Source: a virus. Taken from it: 24,915 bases of DNA. Location of the stretch: the IMG/VR virus record IMGVR_UViG_3300012363_000074, positions 1 to 24,915 of that record. One strand, written 5' to 3'. The position numbers and the translations under genes are program-made. Below the pieces are notes generated by a model, which was given only the letters and a program-made list of their open reading frames with translations, did no database searches and had not been told where the DNA came from. The stretch's first letter is position 1; every line of letters begins with the position of its first letter. Shown piece after piece: positions 22,349-24,915 of the stretch.

Positions 22349-23158
22349 TCAATGATCGGCGTTCGCGAACGCCTCAGCCGCGTTGAGCCAATATTCCAAA
22401 TCTACAAGCCATTCGTCGATGAGGTCGTCAGAGCGATACGTGAACCCCCGAGCGAAGCGGGTGGTGAATTTCTCAAGGCCAATCTGAGCCCCTTCAATCA
22501 CAATCCCCTTCACCTCCATATCCATCACTACCTTCCCGGCGAAGGTGTAGAGGGTCATTTGGTTGTTGGGGGCGAAGCCTTTGAACCAGTAATCCCCAAT
22601 GGTGCTTTGAGAGGTCTTGTGATCCACAACGAAGACATTATCGTTTATCGTAACGACACGATCAAGATGACCACAGAGAAGATACTGAACGTCGGAATAC
22701 GCAGTGGGGCCAAAGTCGAGTTCGAACTTGAATGACAGTTCCACCGCTGGCCGACCATTCTCTAAGATGATGGTTTTCGCGGCATCCTCACGATAGTTAT
22801 CGAAATAATCTACCACCAACTGAAGCAAGGTCTTGGGGTTCTTGTATGTCCCAGCCTTGGTGGAAGTGTCTGGGTCCCAGTCTTTGATCCTCACCAGCAG
22901 TTGGCGCAATGTCTCGCGCAGTGCGTCTTCGAACTGAAGCCCGTTGGCGCGGAAGTTTTCGAAGTCTTGGATCGCGGAGTGGTACTCCCCGCCGAAGCGA
23001 AGGTGGATGTTTTCATCCTTCGCGACGTAGCCGTCGATCATGGTGTATTTGTAGTATTGAGGGCATTGTTTTAGGGCGCCGAGGCAGGTTGAGTCCCACG
23101 CTATGCGAAGGTGGGTTCCGGGCAGGTATTGGGAAGAGGGCACGGCTACTATGTTCAT
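22349..23158 (-). CDS. PD-(D/E)XK nuclease, RecB/Cas4-like, truncated by in-frame TGA
   Basis: The 269-aa reading frame holds the nuclease core: C32 in LKQCPQYYKY (first Fe-S cysteine), H60 in GGEYHSAIQ, then GHLDRV with D166, and the D179-H-K181 pair (VVDHKTSQ), followed by a Q-x4-Y element (NNQMTLYTFAG). Such enzymes cut DNA ends and work in phage recombination or replication. The family normally has three more cysteines at the C-terminus. Here they lie downstream in the same frame but behind the TGA at 22351-22349. If that stop is absolute, the product lacks the cluster. The ATG lies directly after the TAG stop of the upstream gene. Confidence 0.8.
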   Translation of the reverse strand: MNIVAVPSSQYLPGTHLRIAWDSTCLGALKQCPQYYKYTMIDGYVAKDENIHLRFGGEYHSAIQDFENFRANGLQFEDALRETLRQLLVRIKDWDPDTSTKAGTYKNPKTLLQLVVDYFDNYREDAAKTIILENGRPAVELSFKFELDFGPTAYSDVQYLLCGHLDRVVTINDNVFVVDHKTSQSTIGDYWFKGFAPNNQMTLYTFAGKVVMDMEVKGIVIEGAQIGLEKFTTRFARGFTYRSDDLIDEWLVDLEYWLNAAEAFANADH

Positions 23159-23458
23159 CTAGAGCCTCCTAATGAAGCCCTTACCAGGCGGCGGCGGGGT
23201 GAGACCTACATCTTTAATTTGCTGAGATGTTTTCGAGAGTGGAGCCGCGGCTGGCTTCTGGATCTTCCCCAAAAGGGCCTTAATATCCACCGCCGGTGCT
23301 TCGCCAGTGGCCTTCTTCGTCCTGCCTCCGGCTTCGCGGGTCATCCGTTGCTTTCGCTGATAGGCGATGATCTTATCGAGGTCTTGCTTAGTGAGATCTA
23401 GGGGATCGAGGGACATGAGGGCTGTGAGATCGGTTGGGGGTTCTGGAAGGTCAGTCAT
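23159..23458 (-). CDS. Hypothetical phage protein, basic with Pro-rich tail
   Basis: A 99-aa protein. Residues 16-40 contain a helical stretch DPLDLTKQDLDKIIAYQRKQ that I recall as recurring in small phage proteins near replication genes. The C-terminal half is basic and Ala/Pro-rich, ending PPPPGKGFIRRL. Function unknown. The ATG at 23458 overlaps the previous stop by 8 bases and has AAAGG 9 nt upstream; a longer in-frame start at 23509 is rejected because it would overlap the neighbour by about 60 bases. Confidence 0.65.
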   Translation of the reverse strand: MTDLPEPPTDLTALMSLDPLDLTKQDLDKIIAYQRKQRMTREAGGRTKKATGEAPAVDIKALLGKIQKPAAAPLSKTSQQIKDVGLTPPPPGKGFIRRL

Positions 23459-23648
23459 TGAGTGTGCACCTTTCAAGTAAGGCCACGAACTCAACGTTGG
23501 CGGTTTCATAGTCAGCCCAGAACTGTTGAGCCTTACGTTCTAGCTCCGGTTTGTAATCATCAGTATGACCAAGGGCCTCATCTGTCTGTATGGCTGAATA
23601 ATGCTTGTTGGTGACTTTGGCATAAGCCTTTCGTAGCTGGTCGTTCAT
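23451..23648 (-). CDS. Small helical hypothetical protein
   Basis: A 65-aa protein, helical throughout (MNDQLRKAYAKVTNKHYSAI, later WADYETANVEFVALLER). No family recognised. The start overlaps the previous stop (ATGA). Its last 8 bases overlap the next start. Confidence 0.6.
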   Translation of the reverse strand: MNDQLRKAYAKVTNKHYSAIQTDEALGHTDDYKPELERKAQQFWADYETANVEFVALLERCTLND

Positions 23649-23875
23649 TCCGGCAACTCCGTTGTTTTCTTCGCGATGTAGAGGACATTGGACGGGTGGG
23701 GTTGGAAGATCATCAAATCGTCAAACCCTCCGCTTTGCTTCCGGCATTCATAGAGGGCGTTTACTAAAAGACGCTTGTCATCCTCGCCGGCGCATTCAAC
23801 GAAGAGCCCGAACTCAAGCGCCGCGGCTTCTTCCCAGAAGTTCAGATAGGAGAGGGGGTTGGCTTTAGTTGTCAT
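23645..23875 (-). CDS. Small hypothetical protein
   Basis: A 76-aa protein. An N-terminal FWEEAAALEFGLFVEC segment leads into DDKRLLVNALYECRKQSGG and a final strand SNVLYIAKK, suggesting a compact alpha/beta fold. Unknown function. The ATG at 23875 overlaps the TGA of the 46-aa membrane gene (TGATG). The GTG one codon upstream is less likely. The stop overlaps the next start (ATGA). Confidence 0.6.
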   Translation of the reverse strand: MTTKANPLSYLNFWEEAAALEFGLFVECAGEDDKRLLVNALYECRKQSGGFDDLMIFQPHPSNVLYIAKKTTELPE

Positions 23876-24015
23876 CACTTTGGCTCATAGTTATGAATTG
23901 CAAATGGCAGGCCAATTGAGATGAAACAAAGTCCCCACCCTCCATATAAATATGCACCATAGCAGGTTAATGCCCAACCTAAAAGACCGACTATAATACC
24001 TATGATTCTGTCCAT
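23875..24015 (-). CDS. 46-aa two-helix membrane protein
   Basis: The product has two adjoining hydrophobic stretches (IIGIIVGLLGWALTCYGAYL and WGLCFISIGLPFAI) separated by a Gly-Gly turn, with a short polar tail (HNYEPK). A membrane hairpin is the likely form. The ATG and stop both overlap neighbours as TGATG, which supports translation. Early-region small membrane proteins of phages can act on host envelope functions or exclusion; the specific role here is unknown. Confidence 0.6.
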   Translation of the reverse strand: MDRIIGIIVGLLGWALTCYGAYLYGGWGLCFISIGLPFAIHNYEPK

Positions 24016-24338
24016 CAGTCCAACTCACTCAAAAGCTCAACCGAACTAGGATCAAGGCTCGTGCGTTCTGCATAAACCCACCACGCCCCGTCCGTGTCCT
24101 CCTTGAGCTTTAGCTGCAAAGGGTCGTATTCGGAGGCGCCCCAAAGAGGCATGTTCGGTTCATGTACCTTCTTGTTTTCCTCACGGTGCAGAACCCGAGC
24201 TTTGTTACACCTGAGGCGAAAGTAATGCGCATCCGCGTAAGCCCCAAGACAAACCCGACCCCCTTTAGGGTCATCGACAACCCTTTCGAAGAAATCGAGG
24301 CAGTCTTGATATGACTGTAGGGAGGTAGGGAGAGACAT
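24015..24338 (-). CDS. Hypothetical phage protein
   Basis: A 107-aa protein that starts MSLPTSLQSYQDCLDFFERV, followed by an Arg/Cys/His-rich middle (HYFRLRCNKARVLHREEN) and the end segment WWVYAERTSLDPSS. The alternation of helix and strand suggests a small alpha/beta fold. Unknown function. I prefer the ATG at 24338 (GGTGA 5-7 nt upstream) over the ATG at 24350, which lacks a ribosome site and overlaps the helicase stop. Confidence 0.6.
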   Translation of the reverse strand: MSLPTSLQSYQDCLDFFERVVDDPKGGRVCLGAYADAHYFRLRCNKARVLHREENKKVHEPNMPLWGASEYDPLQLKLKEDTDGAWWVYAERTSLDPSSVELLSELD

Positions 24339-24343
24339 TTCAT

Positions 24344-24915
24344 TCACCATTCTATCTGTTCAGAGTCGATCTCAGTCAGCCGATCTGAGCTTCGGGTTGA
24401 AATGACATAATCAAGGTTCTTATTTTGAGGGGAGGGATCCTTCCGCACCAGCCAAGGGTCGAGATGGATCACATTCTCCCACTCCAAGCCCTTGGCCTTA
24501 TGGCCTGTGGTGAGGAGGATGCTACCCGTTTGCTTGAAGATATGTTCAGCATAAGTAATAGCGGCGCGGAGGTCACGGCCTTGAAGCGCAAAGATCCTCA
24601 TACACGCAGCCATGTCTGAAGCTGTCTTTGATTCCTTTTCAAGCCGGTCGGCTTCCCATTCCTTAATAGAGGCAAGGACCCCTTCACGCCAAAGGGTTTC
24701 TGGGCCCAGCTTCTTCATTATGCCAATAAGCCTAGGCCCAATATCAGAGCCAGCAATACTAATAGACCTACCCGCAGCCAGAAGACGGAATGCCACGGAT
24801 AAAAGCGGGGCGTTATTGCGGCATATAATAGTGCTATCATCGGCAATATCACTAACGTGAATGTGAGATGGCTTATCAACTCGGCCTCCTTCTGAAAACC
24901 ACCTGAAGTGCGGAA
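24344..24915 (-). CDS. UvrD/Rep-type superfamily 1 helicase, C-terminal fragment
   Basis: 189 codons are visible and the 5' end lies beyond the window. The reading frame stays open to the edge, so a GTG at 24796 is not the true start. Motifs of the second RecA-like half are clear: STIICRNNAPLLS (motif IV region), then TTGHKAKGLEWENVIHLD (motif V, TxHxxKGLEW) and LDYVISTRSSDRLTEID (motif VI, YVxxTR). Such enzymes unwind DNA 3'-5' using ATP in repair or recombination. It opens the visible - strand run ahead of small genes, the nuclease and the recombinase. Confidence 0.9.
   Translation of the reverse strand, partial: PHFRWFSEGGRVDKPSHIHVSDIADDSTIICRNNAPLLSVAFRLLAAGRSISIAGSDIGPRLIGIMKKLGPETLWREGVLASIKEWEADRLEKESKTASDMAACMRIFALQGRDLRAAITYAEHIFKQTGSILLTTGHKAKGLEWENVIHLDPWLVRKDPSPQNKNLDYVISTRSSDRLTEIDSEQIEW

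Noticed and set aside
22241-22735. 164-codon + strand open frame over the nuclease gene
   Set aside because: It is antisense to the nuclease core and tail, which carry clear catalytic and cysteine motifs; no family resemblance.
2-24915. Reassignment of TGA to tryptophan across the genome
   Set aside because: Trp is coded by TGG in the long intact genes (947 and 1950 codons without internal TGA) and TGA serves as the stop in many ATGA/TGATG couplings, so the standard code holds; the nuclease TGA is a local event.
1-24915. CRISPR array, tRNA genes, insertion sequences or attachment sites
   Set aside because: Reading both strands I saw no spaced direct repeats, no cloverleaf sequence in the few gaps, and no transposase or integrase motif.

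Overview
The window is a piece of a bacteriophage genome with a T7-like (podovirus-type) virion module. It is densely packed. The left 15.5 kb is read on the + strand and carries late genes: four small genes, the head-tail adaptor (tail tubular protein A), the nozzle (tail tubular protein B), the internal virion or ejection proteins in T7 order (gp13-, gp14-, gp15- and gp16-like), then a lysis cassette. The right 9.3 kb is read on the - strand and carries replication and recombination genes: an AAA/DUF3987-type ATPase, a family A DNA polymerase, a uracil-DNA glycosylase (UDG)/exonuclease fusion, a DUF3310 protein, a DUF669-like candidate single-strand binding protein, a Sak4/RecA-like ATPase, a PD-(D/E)XK (RecB/Cas4-like) nuclease, several small proteins, and the C-terminal part of a UvrD-type helicase that runs off the right edge. 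The two arms converge at 15567-15570, where the stop codons overlap. No integrase, tRNA, CRISPR array, RNA polymerase, capsid, portal or terminase gene is visible; some of these probably lie outside the window. Host range cannot be read from the sequence. A proteobacterial host is a weak inference from Gram-negative-style lysis genes and strong Shine-Dalgarno sites.

Most gene junctions are stop/start overlaps (ATGA, TAATG, TGATG, TAGTG). This pattern exposed four genes of 46-57 aa: a CxxC/HxxxC protein before the endolysin, a 52-aa gene between the two polymerase parts, a GTG-started 53-aa gene and a 46-aa two-helix membrane protein.

The replication arm has two unusual architectures. The polymerase is split inside its 3'-5' exonuclease domain: motifs Exo I and Exo II sit in a UDG-fused protein and Exo III sits at the start of the polymerase chain, with the 52-aa gene in between. 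The PD-(D/E)XK nuclease is cut by an in-frame TGA just before a 49-codon tail that carries the three cysteines expected for its Fe-S cluster. In the virion arm the gp13-like gene carries an internal frameshift. The gp16-like ejection protein is very large (1950 aa) and carries an HEXXH peptidase-like site. An extra Gly-rich beta module is shared by the adaptor and the nozzle.
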